The notes: a model not told the origin generated them from the sequence alone. A DNA stretch of 64,000 nucleotides from Hamadaea sp013361475 (GCF_040654195.1 NZ_JBFAHM010000001.1:62001-126000); one strand, 5' to 3'. Shown: positions 42,603-52,115, counted from the first letter of the stretch. Made by a program: numbers and translations.

Positions 42603-44156
42603 ATGCTCTGGGTGCTGGCAAAGCGGGGACTGCTCAACCCGGGTCCGCCCGGCAAGATCGTCTCCCAGCTCGCGACGCTCAGGCGCTGGGGCTTCTCGGT
42701 GGCCGGCGAGCTACGGGCCGCGGCGGAACGGTCACCCGATCACGTCGCGGTCATCGATCCCGAGGGCAGCCACACGTACGCCGAGCTGTGGGACCGGTCC
42801 GAGCGGCTGGCGCTGGCCTTGCGCGTACGCCACGGGATCGGCGTCGGCGGGCGGATCGGGGTGCTGGCCCGCAATCACTCGGGCATGATCGCCGCGATGG
42901 TGGCCGGCTGTGCCCTCGGCGCCGAAGTCGTGCTGCTGAACCCGGCTTTGTCGGCCGCCGCGATCGACGCCGTCGCCCACGACCAGCGCATCGAGCTGGT
43001 GATCGCCGACAACGACCTGATGGAGCTGATCCCCGGCGTACCGGCGCTGAACGAGGTCGGCGTGGAGAAGCTCATCGCCGACGCGCCGCCAGGCAAGCTG
43101 ACGCCGCCCTCGCGAGCCGGTCGCCTGATCGTGCTGACCTCGGGCACCACCGCGGCCCCGAAGGGTGCCCGGCGCAAGACCCCAGGCGGGCTCGGGCCCC
43201 TGGCCAGCGTGCTGGACCGCATTCCGCTGAAGGTCGGCGACCGGATCTTCGTCGCCGCGCCGCTCTTCCACACCTGGGGTCTGGCCGCCCTGCAGGTCGC
43301 CCTCGGCCTACGCGCGACCCTCGTCCTCCAACGCCGGTTCGAGCCGCTGAGCACGATCGCCGCCCTCCGCGACCTCGACTGCCAAGGCCTGATCGCGGTG
43401 CCCGTGATGCTGCAACGGCTCCTGGAGGCGACCCCCACCCCCGGCGTGACTCCCCGGGTCGTCGCTGTGAGCGGTTCCGCCCTGCCAGGCGGGCTCGCGA
43501 CGAGGTTCATGGACGCGTACGGGGACTGCCTCTACAACCTCTACGGCAGCACCGAAGCGTCCTGGGTGTCCATCGCGACCCCCGAAGACATGCGCCGGGA
43601 CCCGCGAACCTCCGGCCGGCCGCCGCTGGGCACGACGGTCGAGATCCGCTCCCGGGCGGGACAGCCCTTGCCCCCGGGGCAGATCGGCGAGATCCACGTC
43701 CGCAACGACATGCTCTTCGAGGGGTACACCTCCCACCGCGAAGCCACCCCGAACGCCGGGGAGGCTCTCGGCCGAGACGCCAAGAATGCAGTCAGCCTGC
43801 TCGGCACCGGCGACCTGGGCCACTTCGACGAGCAAGGACTGCTCTACGTGGACGGCCGAGCCGACGACATGATCATCTCGGGCGGGGAGAACGTCTTCCC
43901 CCGGCCGGTCGAAGAACTGATCGGCCAACTCCCGCAAGTACGCGAAGTCGCCGTCGTCGGCGTACCCGACGCCGAATTCGGCCAACGACTCGCGGCCTAC
44001 GTCGTCCTGCACCCCGGCGAACACCTCGACCCCGACTCCGTACGCGAATACGTGCGGCACTACCTCGCGCGTTTCTGCGTACCGCGGGATGTGGTGTTCC
44101 TGCGGGAGCTGCCCCGGACCGCCACCGGCAAGGTCATCCCCCGCCTCCTGCGGTGA
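42603..44156 (+). CDS. AMP-dependent synthetase/ligase (acyl-CoA synthetase-like)
   Basis: The 517-residue ANL-superfamily enzyme has the P-loop LTSGTTAAPKGARR, NLYGSTEASW, GTGDLGHFDEQGLLYVDGR and the C-terminal hinge plus catalytic Lys region PRTATGKVIPR. It would activate a carboxylic acid to an acyl-CoA via an acyl-AMP. ATG at 42603 has GGAGG 6 nt upstream; a longer upstream reading has no site and crosses the terminator. Downstream of an acyl-CoA dehydrogenase it fits fatty-acid use; the substrate is unknown. Confidence 0.92.
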   Translation: MLWVLAKRGLLNPGPPGKIVSQLATLRRWGFSVAGELRAAAERSPDHVAVIDPEGSHTYAELWDRSERLALALRVRHGIGVGGRIGVLARNHSGMIAAMVAGCALGAEVVLLNPALSAAAIDAVAHDQRIELVIADNDLMELIPGVPALNEVGVEKLIADAPPGKLTPPSRAGRLIVLTSGTTAAPKGARRKTPGGLGPLASVLDRIPLKVGDRIFVAAPLFHTWGLAALQVALGLRATLVLQRRFEPLSTIAALRDLDCQGLIAVPVMLQRLLEATPTPGVTPRVVAVSGSALPGGLATRFMDAYGDCLYNLYGSTEASWVSIATPEDMRRDPRTSGRPPLGTTVEIRSRAGQPLPPGQIGEIHVRNDMLFEGYTSHREATPNAGEALGRDAKNAVSLLGTGDLGHFDEQGLLYVDGRADDMIISGGENVFPRPVEELIGQLPQVREVAVVGVPDAEFGQRLAAYVVLHPGEHLDPDSVREYVRHYLARFCVPRDVVFLRELPRTATGKVIPRLLR

Positions 44157-44173
44157 TCCCCCGGCCCTCTCCT

Positions 44174-44239
44174 GCGTTGATCATGGAGTTTGCCCCCTCG
44201 ACACACCGTCGATACCTCAGTTAACTCCATGATCAACGC
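44174..44239. repeat. Palindromic repeat family 2, copy A
   Basis: Perfect 17-nt arms (44174-44190 and 44223-44239), core GTTGATCATGGAGTT, enclose a 32-nt loop containing CGACACACCG. It lies 18 nt past the stop of the AMP-ligase gene and before the convergent purA end. Confidence 0.92.
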
Positions 44240-44264
44240 GTCAGAGGGCGGGGCAACGCGTCAG

Positions 44265-44416
44265 AGGGCGAGGCCGCGCGGACAGGGCGAGGCCGCGCGG
44301 ACAGGGCGGGGCCGCGCGGACAGGGCGGGGCCGCGCGGACAGGGCGAGGCCGCGCGGACAGGGCGAGGCCGCGCGGACAGGGCGAGGCCGCGCGGACAGG
44401 GCGAGGCCGCGGGGAG
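44265..44416. repeat. 19-bp tandem repeat (about eight units) after purA
   Basis: Seven full units of AGGGCGAGGCCGCGCGGAC (units 3 and 4 have G in place of the first A of GAGG) and one degenerate eighth unit run head to tail, ending 2 nt from the purA stop. Two imperfect half-related units (TCAGAGGGCG) precede it at 44241-44264. It lies in the convergent gap between the AMP-ligase and purA. Confidence 0.92.
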
Positions 44417-44418
44417 CG

Positions 44419-45708
44419 TTAGGACAGGAGGTCGTGGCGGATGATGTTCGCGTCGCGGCCTGGTCCGACTCCGATCATCGAGATCCGCGTGCCGCACAGT
44501 TCTTCCAGCCGGTGGATGTAGGACTGGGCGTTCGCGGGGAGGTCGGAGAACTCACGCACTTCGGAGATGTCTTCCCACCATCCCGGGAGGTTTTCGTAGA
44601 CCGGGGTGGCGTGGTGGAAGTCGGTTTGCGTCATCGGGATGTCTTCGACGCGCTTGCCGTCGATCTCGTAGCCCACGCAGACGGGCACCTGGTCGAGGCC
44701 GCTGAGGATGTCGAGTTTGGTGACGACCAGGTCGGTGACGCCGTTGAGGCGCACGGCGTACCGGGCGAGGACGGCGTCGAACCAGCCGGTACGCCGGGGG
44801 CGGCCGGTGGTGGTGCCGTATTCCTGGCCCAGTTTGCGGATGCGTTCGCCCACTTCGTCGTGCAGTTCGGTGGGGAACGGGCCGGAGCCCACCCGGGTCA
44901 GGTACGCCTTGGCGACCGCGATGACCCGGTTGAGCCGGGTCGGTGGGATGCCGGTGCCGACGCAGGCGCCCGCCGCGATCGGGTTCGACGAGGTCACGAA
45001 GGGATACGTGCCGTGGTCGAGGTCGAGCATGGTGGCTTGGGCGCCTTCCATGAAGACCGTGTCGCCCCGGTCGAGCGCCTCCCAGAGGACCGAACGGGTG
45101 TCGGTGATCCACGGGCCCATGCGCTCGGCGTACCCCAGGTATTCCTGGTAGACGGCTTCGACGTCGATGGCCTTGCGGTTGTAGACCTTGACCAGAACCT
45201 GGTTCTTCTCGCGCAGGACGAGGTCCAGCTTCTTCCGGAGGATGCCGGGGTCGAGGAGGTCTTGGGCACGGATGCCCATCCGCGACACCTTGTCGCCGTA
45301 CGCCGGGCCGATGCCGCGTCCGGTGGTGCCGATGCGGCCGGAGCCGAGGTATCGCTCGACGACCCGGTCGAGGGCCCGGTGGTGCGGCATGATCAGGTGC
45401 GCGTCCGCCGAGATCAGCAGGCGCTCGCAGTCGATGCCCCGTTCGGTGAGCCCGTCGACCTCGGCGAGCAGCACCTTCGGGTCGATCACGACGCCGTTGC
45501 CGATGACGATCTGGGCCGTCGGCGAGAGTACGCCGGAAGGCATGAGGTGCAGGGCGTACTTCTGGCCGTCCGGTGTGACGATGGTGTGTCCGGCGTTGTT
45601 GCCGCCGGAGTACCGGACGACGTACTGAACACGGTCGCCGAGCAGGTCGGTAACCTTGCCTTTGCCCTCGTCGCCCCATTGCGCGCCGATCAGCACTATC
45701 GCTGGCAT
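44419..45708 (-). CDS. purA: Adenylosuccinate synthetase
   Basis: The 429-residue enzyme joins IMP and aspartate using GTP. The N-terminal GAQWGDEGKGKVTDLL is the P-loop-like GTP site with the catalytic Asp, and SGGNNAGHT follows. TTGRGIGPAYGDK binds IMP. ATG at 45708 has AGGAGG 8 nt upstream; a longer reading to 45900 lacks support. It is monocistronic, ends next to the 19-bp tandem repeat, and is divergent from the kinase-like gene. Confidence 0.96.
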   Translation of the reverse strand: MPAIVLIGAQWGDEGKGKVTDLLGDRVQYVVRYSGGNNAGHTIVTPDGQKYALHLMPSGVLSPTAQIVIGNGVVIDPKVLLAEVDGLTERGIDCERLLISADAHLIMPHHRALDRVVERYLGSGRIGTTGRGIGPAYGDKVSRMGIRAQDLLDPGILRKKLDLVLREKNQVLVKVYNRKAIDVEAVYQEYLGYAERMGPWITDTRSVLWEALDRGDTVFMEGAQATMLDLDHGTYPFVTSSNPIAAGACVGTGIPPTRLNRVIAVAKAYLTRVGSGPFPTELHDEVGERIRKLGQEYGTTTGRPRRTGWFDAVLARYAVRLNGVTDLVVTKLDILSGLDQVPVCVGYEIDGKRVEDIPMTQTDFHHATPVYENLPGWWEDISEVREFSDLPANAQSYIHRLEELCGTRISMIGVGPGRDANIIRHDLLS

Positions 45709-45877
45709 CGCTGTCGCCTCCTCGGCGATATGGTCGTCCCCGTGCGGCGGCGACGCCGCCGGAGTGCGGCCGGTACCCAGGTGAGACGCGATCACGTCTA
45801 CCCGGGGTGTCAGGCTAACAAGTCGATCAGGATCGGCGCGCGAAGGTGCGTCATCGCCCACGAAGGAGAGCGCCGTC

Positions 45878-46834
45878 GTGTATGACGTGGTCATCCTCAC
45901 GCTGGAGGAGCCCCCATCGGGCTGCGGCGGCGACTGTGGCGCCTGCGGTCACGACGCCCCCAAGACTGCGGTCCGGACGCCTGTCCTGCACTGCGCCGAC
46001 GCCCTCAAGCAGGCGGGCGCTCGGGTGGAGACCGTGACGGCGTACCACGACGAGGCGATCGACGAGGTGCTGGCGCGCTTCGACGCGCCCGAGGAGCCCG
46101 AGGGGCTGCGCCGGCCTGATCCCGACACCAAGGTCCGCCTGATCGTGGCGGTGGCGGCCGATTCCCAGCTCCGGCACGTGGTCCGGCGACTGGTTCGCCG
46201 GTACGCCCCGCCGCCGTCGAAGCGACCGGCGGACCTGCCCGCTGACCGGACGCTCCCCGATCTGCCCGCGCTGGGCGTACTCCCGCTTGATGCGAATGCC
46301 GGTGGAGACCTGGCCGCGCGCCTCGGCCTGCCGCGACAGCCCGCGGACGTCGCGCGAGCAGTGCTCGCGGACCGGGTGCGGCGGCTGGACCTCCTGCGCC
46401 AGGACGGCGGCTCGGTGGTGATCGACGGCGTGCTGCTCGGCGCGGCCGATCAGCACGGCCGGTCGGTGCCGTTCCGCGGCCGGGTGGAGGTCGACGACCT
46501 GGTGCTGACCGACGGCGCGGAGGACGTACTGGCCTGCGCGGTGACTGTCGCGGACGGCTACGCGCGGCTCGACGGCGTCGACCTGGTCGTCGCGCCGGAT
46601 CCGGCCGACGGCGTGGTCGAGGTAGGCATCGCGGTTCCGGCCCTGGTCAAGCGACGGTTCGGCCGCGACGCCCACCGGATCGAGGTTCGCCGGGCGCGTG
46701 GGCGCGCGGTCTCGATCACACCGCGGCTCGCCGCCGAGGAGACGCTGCCCTTCGTGGAGGACGGCGTGACCGGCGAGCTGACCCGCAAGCGGTCGTGGTG
46801 GGTGGAGCGCCAGGCCTGGGCCGTGTACAGCTAG
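45878..46834 (+). CDS. Diverged diacylglycerol-kinase-like protein
   Basis: The 318-residue protein has a region LGVLPLDANAGGDLAARLGL followed by DVARAVLADRVRRLDL that aligns in pattern with the diacylglycerol/lipid kinase motif LGxxPxGTxNDxARxLG, but the GTxND nucleotide core is replaced, so catalysis is doubtful. Near the N-terminus, CGGDCGACGHD has three clustered cysteines that may bind metal. GTG at 45878 has AAGGAG 9 nt upstream. It is divergent from purA, as I recall it is in Streptomyces. Confidence 0.6.
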   Translation: MYDVVILTLEEPPSGCGGDCGACGHDAPKTAVRTPVLHCADALKQAGARVETVTAYHDEAIDEVLARFDAPEEPEGLRRPDPDTKVRLIVAVAADSQLRHVVRRLVRRYAPPPSKRPADLPADRTLPDLPALGVLPLDANAGGDLAARLGLPRQPADVARAVLADRVRRLDLLRQDGGSVVIDGVLLGAADQHGRSVPFRGRVEVDDLVLTDGAEDVLACAVTVADGYARLDGVDLVVAPDPADGVVEVGIAVPALVKRRFGRDAHRIEVRRARGRAVSITPRLAAEETLPFVEDGVTGELTRKRSWWVERQAWAVYS

Positions 46835-46890
46835 TCGCGAAATGATCACGAGGGGTGGCGCGCGCGCCCAGGATCGCTACCCTTGCCTGC

Positions 46891-48840
46891 GTGGATGAAG
46901 AATTCTGGCCCGAGGACGAGGAAGACGGGGCTCCGGCGCCGCGCCCCGGCGTCGGGTCCGTCTCGTCCGCACAACCAAGGGGTACGCCGAGAGCAGCGTC
47001 CCGGACTCCCCGGCCGGATGGGGCCTGGCCAGGTCCGGAACAGGCGGCCGAGGCGGGCAGCGGACCAATGGCAGCGGCCCTGAACGCGCAACCCGCTCGA
47101 CCGGCCCAGCCGGCGCTCCCCGCCCCGCCGGCTACCGCCCCGCCTTCCGCTACTGCGCCCACTCAGCCGACATCGTCCGACCCGGAACCGGCACTGGACG
47201 AGCCGGCGATCTACGCCCCACCGGCAGCGGACGCCGCGACCGCGCGGGCCGGAGTGCCGGTCGCCCTGCCGCAGCGCGTGAAGCCGAATCTCCCCACCCA
47301 GTACGTGCCGCCCATGCCGCAGGACCTCCCGCAGGCGCCGGAATCCGCTTGGGCCCAGCCGCCCTCGTCGCAGTACCCGATGGTCGGCCGGGGCGAAGCA
47401 GCCGACGTTGAGGCCCAGCCCCGGCCACAGATCCAGCCGCTCCACGGGGTGCCGCATCAGGTTCCGCCGGCGCCGATGCCGCGCCCGGTTTCTCCGGCAG
47501 CTCCGTCTTCGGCAGCTTCTCCATCTTCTCCGGCTTTTGGGGCGGCTTCGGCTTCTTCGGGTTTTCCGGCTGACGGGCCGGGCTTCGCTGGGCCGCCCGC
47601 GTACTGGCCGCAGCCGCCGGCCGAGGAACCCGTCTACCACTACGAGGCGGACCTCGAGCACTACGAGGCGGACCTCGAGCCGACTGCGTCACCAGAGCTG
47701 CCGCCGTCCCCCGGGTATTCGCCTTCTTCGGAGTACCCGCCTGCTCCGGACTTCGCGCCGCCCCCGGAGATTTCGCCGACCGGGTTCTCGCCCGCCCGGG
47801 AGTCCTCGCCGGCCGGATCACCCGACGTCGAGAGCGGGTGGACGCCCGACCATCCGCCTCAGGAGCCCTACCGACTCGGCCCGCACCAGCAGCCCGGACC
47901 CGCCGTACGCCCGATCACCGCCGAGGAGTTCGCGCGGCGGCGTACCGAGCGACGACCGGAGCCGCAGGCCGAACGGGGTTTCCGCGGCGGGCTGCGCAAA
48001 TCGACGTTCGGCCTGATCACCCTGCCGCCGGGCCGCCGGGAGCAGGAGTACCTGGCCGACGTCGACCTCGTCCGGCGCAACTTCGGCGGGCTACGCCAGA
48101 TCACGGTGGTCAACCCGAAGGGCGGCGCGGGCAAGACGGTGGCCGTCCTGATGCTCGCGATGACGTTCGGTCAGCGTCGCGGCGGCTACGTACTGGCCTG
48201 GGACAACAACGAGACCCAGGGCACCCTGGGGATGCGGGCGCAGCAGGACTTCCACTCGCGTACGGTCCGGGACCTGCTCCGCGACCTGCACCTGTTCCAA
48301 GGTTCGCAGGGACGCGTCGGCGACCTGTCCCACTACGTACGCGGCCAGGGCGAAGGCATGTTCGAGGTGCTCGCCTCGGACGAGTCGGCGACCGCCGGCG
48401 AGATGCTGACCGAGGTCGCCTTCGGCGACATCCGTGACGTCGTCAGCCGGTTCTACAAGATCATCGTGGTGGACACCGGCAACAACGTACGCGCCCCGAA
48501 CTGGCAGGCCGCCGTCGACGCGACCGATCAGCTCGTGGTGACCATGTCGGCCCGCAACGACTCCGCCGAGACGGCGGCGCGCATGCTGGACCACTTGGAG
48601 CAGACCGGCCGCGTACGCACAGTGCGCAACGCCGTCACCGTCATCTCGATGCCGCAGAGCCAGCGAGAACTCGACGTGCCCAGCATCGAACGGCACTTCG
48701 CGTCGCGTACGCGAGCCGTGCTGCGCGTGCCGTACGAGCGGATCATCGACACCGGCGAGCCGATCGCGTACACCCGGCTGTCGGCGTCCACCGCCGACGC
48801 CTGGCTGAAAGTCGCCGCCGCCGTAGCCGCAGGCCTCTGA
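46891..48840 (+). CDS. ParA/MinD-like ATPase with a long disordered N-terminus (SCO5717-like)
   Basis: The protein is 649 residues. Residues 1 to about 400 are Pro/Ala/Ser/Glu-rich and probably disordered. The C-terminal 250 residues form a deviant Walker A ATPase: NPKGGAGKT at about 408-416, then LAWDNNETQGTLGMRAQ and VVDTGNNVRAPNW. This layout recalls SCO5717-type growth-regulating ATPases and mycobacterial EspI-like proteins. TACCCT lies 7 nt before the GTG at 46891 and an upstream GTG (46855) precedes that -10, so a leaderless start at 46891 is chosen. Confidence 0.85.
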   Translation: MDEEFWPEDEEDGAPAPRPGVGSVSSAQPRGTPRAASRTPRPDGAWPGPEQAAEAGSGPMAAALNAQPARPAQPALPAPPATAPPSATAPTQPTSSDPEPALDEPAIYAPPAADAATARAGVPVALPQRVKPNLPTQYVPPMPQDLPQAPESAWAQPPSSQYPMVGRGEAADVEAQPRPQIQPLHGVPHQVPPAPMPRPVSPAAPSSAASPSSPAFGAASASSGFPADGPGFAGPPAYWPQPPAEEPVYHYEADLEHYEADLEPTASPELPPSPGYSPSSEYPPAPDFAPPPEISPTGFSPARESSPAGSPDVESGWTPDHPPQEPYRLGPHQQPGPAVRPITAEEFARRRTERRPEPQAERGFRGGLRKSTFGLITLPPGRREQEYLADVDLVRRNFGGLRQITVVNPKGGAGKTVAVLMLAMTFGQRRGGYVLAWDNNETQGTLGMRAQQDFHSRTVRDLLRDLHLFQGSQGRVGDLSHYVRGQGEGMFEVLASDESATAGEMLTEVAFGDIRDVVSRFYKIIVVDTGNNVRAPNWQAAVDATDQLVVTMSARNDSAETAARMLDHLEQTGRVRTVRNAVTVISMPQSQRELDVPSIERHFASRTRAVLRVPYERIIDTGEPIAYTRLSASTADAWLKVAAAVAAGL

Positions 48841-48943
48841 CCCCACCCCCTCTCGCCCCCCTCTCGCCCCCCTCGCCCCCCGCTCGCCCCGCTCACCCCC
48901 GCTCGGCCCTCACCCGCCTCGCCCCGCTCACCCCCGCTCGGCT
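48841..48943. other. C-rich polypyrimidine tract
   Basis: About 100 nt after the ATPase stop consist largely of CCCC runs with CTCGC/CTCACC spacers. The complementary strand is G-rich and could form quadruplex or triplex structures. No gene is seen. Confidence 0.7.
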
Positions 48944-49007
48944 CGTTGATCATGGAGTTAACTGAGGTCTCGCCGATGTGTCGAGGTGGTCAACTCCATG
49001 ATCAACG
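48944..49007. repeat. Palindromic repeat family 2, copy B (inverted relative to A and C)
   Basis: Perfect 16-nt arms (48944-48959 and 48992-49007) enclose a 32-nt loop. The loop's reverse complement matches the loop of copy A closely, so this copy is inserted in the other orientation. Confidence 0.92.
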
Positions 49008-49097
49008 ATCGTGCCGAACGTTCCACATCGTTCGGCTATCCACAATCCGGAGTCACGCTCGGCTGCCCTCGACCGAGCGCGCGACGCAAAGTGGCGC

Positions 49098-50033
49098 ATG
49101 CCATGGACCCGAACGGCCTGGGATACCGCCCAGCGACAGAACTGGATCCTCACCGCCGCACAAGCCCTGGACTCGGGACTTGGGCGTACCGAGATAGAGC
49201 GGCTGGTTCGATCGGGACGATGGCGGCGGCTGTTTCGCGGCGTATACCTCATCCAGGGCGACACGATGGCCGCCGATCTCGCCGATGAGATCCTCATCCG
49301 CGCGGCTCACCTCGCGCTTGGCCCGCACTCGGTGGCGGTTCGCAAGACCGCCGCGCTCCTCCATCACATTCCTGGCTGGCAGGCCACGGGGACTCCCCTG
49401 GAGTTCGCCATACCGCCTCAGGCGGCCGCGCCGAAGCGGATCCTCGACCGCAGCATCAAGATCCACCAATGGACGCTGCCGCTGGAACAGATCGAGCACG
49501 TTGCCGGCATTCCCGCGACGAATCCGCTGCGGACGGTCAGCGACATCCTTCTCACCACCCGTCGAATGGAGGCGATCGCCACCCTGGACGCGGCATTGAA
49601 TCGCAAGGTGCTCACGACCGAGGACCTTGATCGTCTGCTCTCCTCCTTCTATCGCCGACGCGGTGCCGTGCTCGCTCGGGCTTTCGCCGCCGAAGCTGAC
49701 GCCCGGGCGGAGTCTCCTTTGGAATCCATCGGCCGGCTTCGCCTCGTGGACGGCGGCGTACCTCCAGATGATCTGCAGGTCGACATCTTCGCGGAGGACG
49801 GTCGCTTTCTCGGACGCGCAGACATGCTGTGGCGCCGGCCGCGGTTGATCGCCGAAGCGGACGGGGCGGCATTCCACGATCGGCCAGAGGCCCTTTATCG
49901 AGACCGGCGCCGCCAGAACGATCTTGTTCGGGCCGGATACCGCGTCGTTCGGTTCACCTGGGACGACGTCACGCGACCGAGCTACCTTCCAGCGCTGATC
50001 CAATCCATGATCAACCAACGTCCGCCCCGTTGA
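49098..50033 (+). CDS. AbiEi-like/DUF559-type protein with a Vsr-like nuclease domain
   Basis: The 311-residue protein has a winged-helix-like N-terminus (GLGRTEIERLVRSGRWRRLFRGVYL), the pattern of AbiEi-type antitoxins, and a C-terminal domain with SPLES, GRADMLWRRPRLIAEADG and YRVVRFTWDDV, the pattern of DUF559/Vsr-like PD-(D/E)xK folds. The active-site acids look present. ATG at 49098 is chosen; a longer reading to 49011 is possible. It lies exactly between two family 2 palindromes, and its stop codon is inside the right-hand one. No toxin partner is adjacent. Confidence 0.75.
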   Translation: MPWTRTAWDTAQRQNWILTAAQALDSGLGRTEIERLVRSGRWRRLFRGVYLIQGDTMAADLADEILIRAAHLALGPHSVAVRKTAALLHHIPGWQATGTPLEFAIPPQAAAPKRILDRSIKIHQWTLPLEQIEHVAGIPATNPLRTVSDILLTTRRMEAIATLDAALNRKVLTTEDLDRLLSSFYRRRGAVLARAFAAEADARAESPLESIGRLRLVDGGVPPDDLQVDIFAEDGRFLGRADMLWRRPRLIAEADGAAFHDRPEALYRDRRRQNDLVRAGYRVVRFTWDDVTRPSYLPALIQSMINQRPPR

Positions 50034-50094
50034 TCATGGAGTTTCCGGTCCCGACACACCGACGACACCACAGTTAACTCCATGATCAACGGGG
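50025..50094. repeat. Palindromic repeat family 2, copy C
   Basis: Perfect 19-nt arms (50025-50043 and 50076-50094) enclose a 32-nt loop with CGACACACCG and ending CAGTT, as in copy A. The left arm contains the TGA stop of the preceding gene. A further TCCATGATCAAC at 50004-50015, inside the coding end, can pair with the left arm. Confidence 0.92.
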
Positions 50095-50158
50095 CGAGAC
50101 GGGGTGGGGGGTGGGGGTGGGGTGGGGGGTGGGAGGGGCAAGGGGGTGGCAGGGGGGG
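50091..50158 (+). promoter_or_regulatory. G-rich tract upstream of purD
   Basis: Runs of three to seven G separated by single T, A or short spacers fill 50101-50157 on the plus strand, meeting the usual pattern for G-quadruplexes. The tract ends 7 nt before the purD -10 (TAGGGT, 50165-50170). Confidence 0.75.
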
Positions 50159-50164
50159 TCCCGG

Positions 50165-50176
50165 TAGGGTCGGGGG
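50165..50176 (+). promoter_or_regulatory. Leaderless purD promoter (-10)
   Basis: TAGGGT at 50165-50170 is 6 nt before the purD ATG, placing the transcription start at or next to the A of the start codon. The -35 region lies in the G-rich tract. Confidence 0.7.
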
Positions 50177-51399
<1,223 letters not shown>

Positions 51400-51403
<4 letters not shown>

Positions 51404-51804
51404 CCCGCGAGGGCGTCCGCGGCCGCCGGATCGCAGTCGCGCAGGAATTGGGCGCAGCGGGCGGCCTCGTCGGCCTCGCCGATGGCGTCGGCCGCCACGG
51501 CCAGCAGGTGCAGGCAGCGCAGGAAGCCGCGGTTGGGCTCGTGTGCCCACGGCACCGGGCCCGAGCCGCGCCAGCCGGCCTTGCGCAGCTGGTCGAGCCC
51601 TCGGTGATAGCCGGTACGCGCGAAGGCGTAGCCGGTGACCGGTTCGCCGTTCGTGAGCGCCCGAGCGGCGAGGGCGGCCCACGCGGCCGAGGAGGCGGGG
51701 TGGTTGGCCGCCACCGTGGCCGGGTCGAGGTCGGCCGTGAGATCGGCCGCGGCCGGGTCGGCGGGCAGCAGGGTGGCCGGGGGTTCGGGCAGCAGGTTTT
51801 GCAT
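51400..51804 (-). CDS. DUF3151 protein
   Basis: The 134-residue actinobacterial protein of unknown function matches the DUF3151 pattern: LLPADPAAADL at the start, YAFARTGYHRGLDQLRKAGW and GPVPWAHEPNRGFLRCL in the middle. In several actinobacteria, as I recall, it lies near purA, purD and fba, as here. ATG at 51804 follows TAGGTT by 7 nt on the minus strand, so it is probably leaderless. Confidence 0.9.
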
Positions 51805-51838
51805 GATCTCCAACCTACCCGAGCGCCCGCGCTCGCCT

Positions 51839-52115
51839 TCAGGAAATGTAATAGCCGAGGATGCCGGCGACCGCATGCACGGTCCCCGATCCTCCGTTGT
51901 AGACGGTGATCTACGCCGTTAGATGCCCCGCCCGCGTCGGCTGGGTCGCGGTCAGATTGACGACGACCGCGGTGACGGCGGTGGCGCGGGGGATGCCGTA
52001 GCACCCGGCGGCAAGTACGCCCTGGTCATGGACTCGGTTGACGTGGTTGCCCCGGCGGGTGCCCCCGTTCGGCGCGATCTCGCCACGCGTTCGGATGAGC
52101 GGGCCGTCCCGCGAG
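51839..52115 (-). pseudogene. Relic of a secreted repeat-domain protein
   Basis: On the minus strand one frame reads ATAVTAVVVNLTATQP, then RAGHLTA, an in-frame TAG, then ITVYNGGSGTVHAVAGILGYY and a TGA at 51841-51839. These phrases match both ends of the actinobacterial exported domain with V(V/L)N(V/L)TATxPTxxGxLTxYP and VTVYNxxGxVxVxxDxxGYY, but the 40 or more residues usually between them are missing and a stop lies at the join. The upstream limit, about 52115, is approximate. Confidence 0.6.

Noticed and set aside
44265..44416. CRISPR-like periodicity
   Set aside because: The units are directly adjacent with no spacers, so it is a tandem repeat, and no cas genes are present.
44190..44444. 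A plus-strand frame encoding a periodic Arg/Gly/Ala peptide
   Set aside because: It is a translation of the 19-bp tandem repeat and has no start signal or homology.
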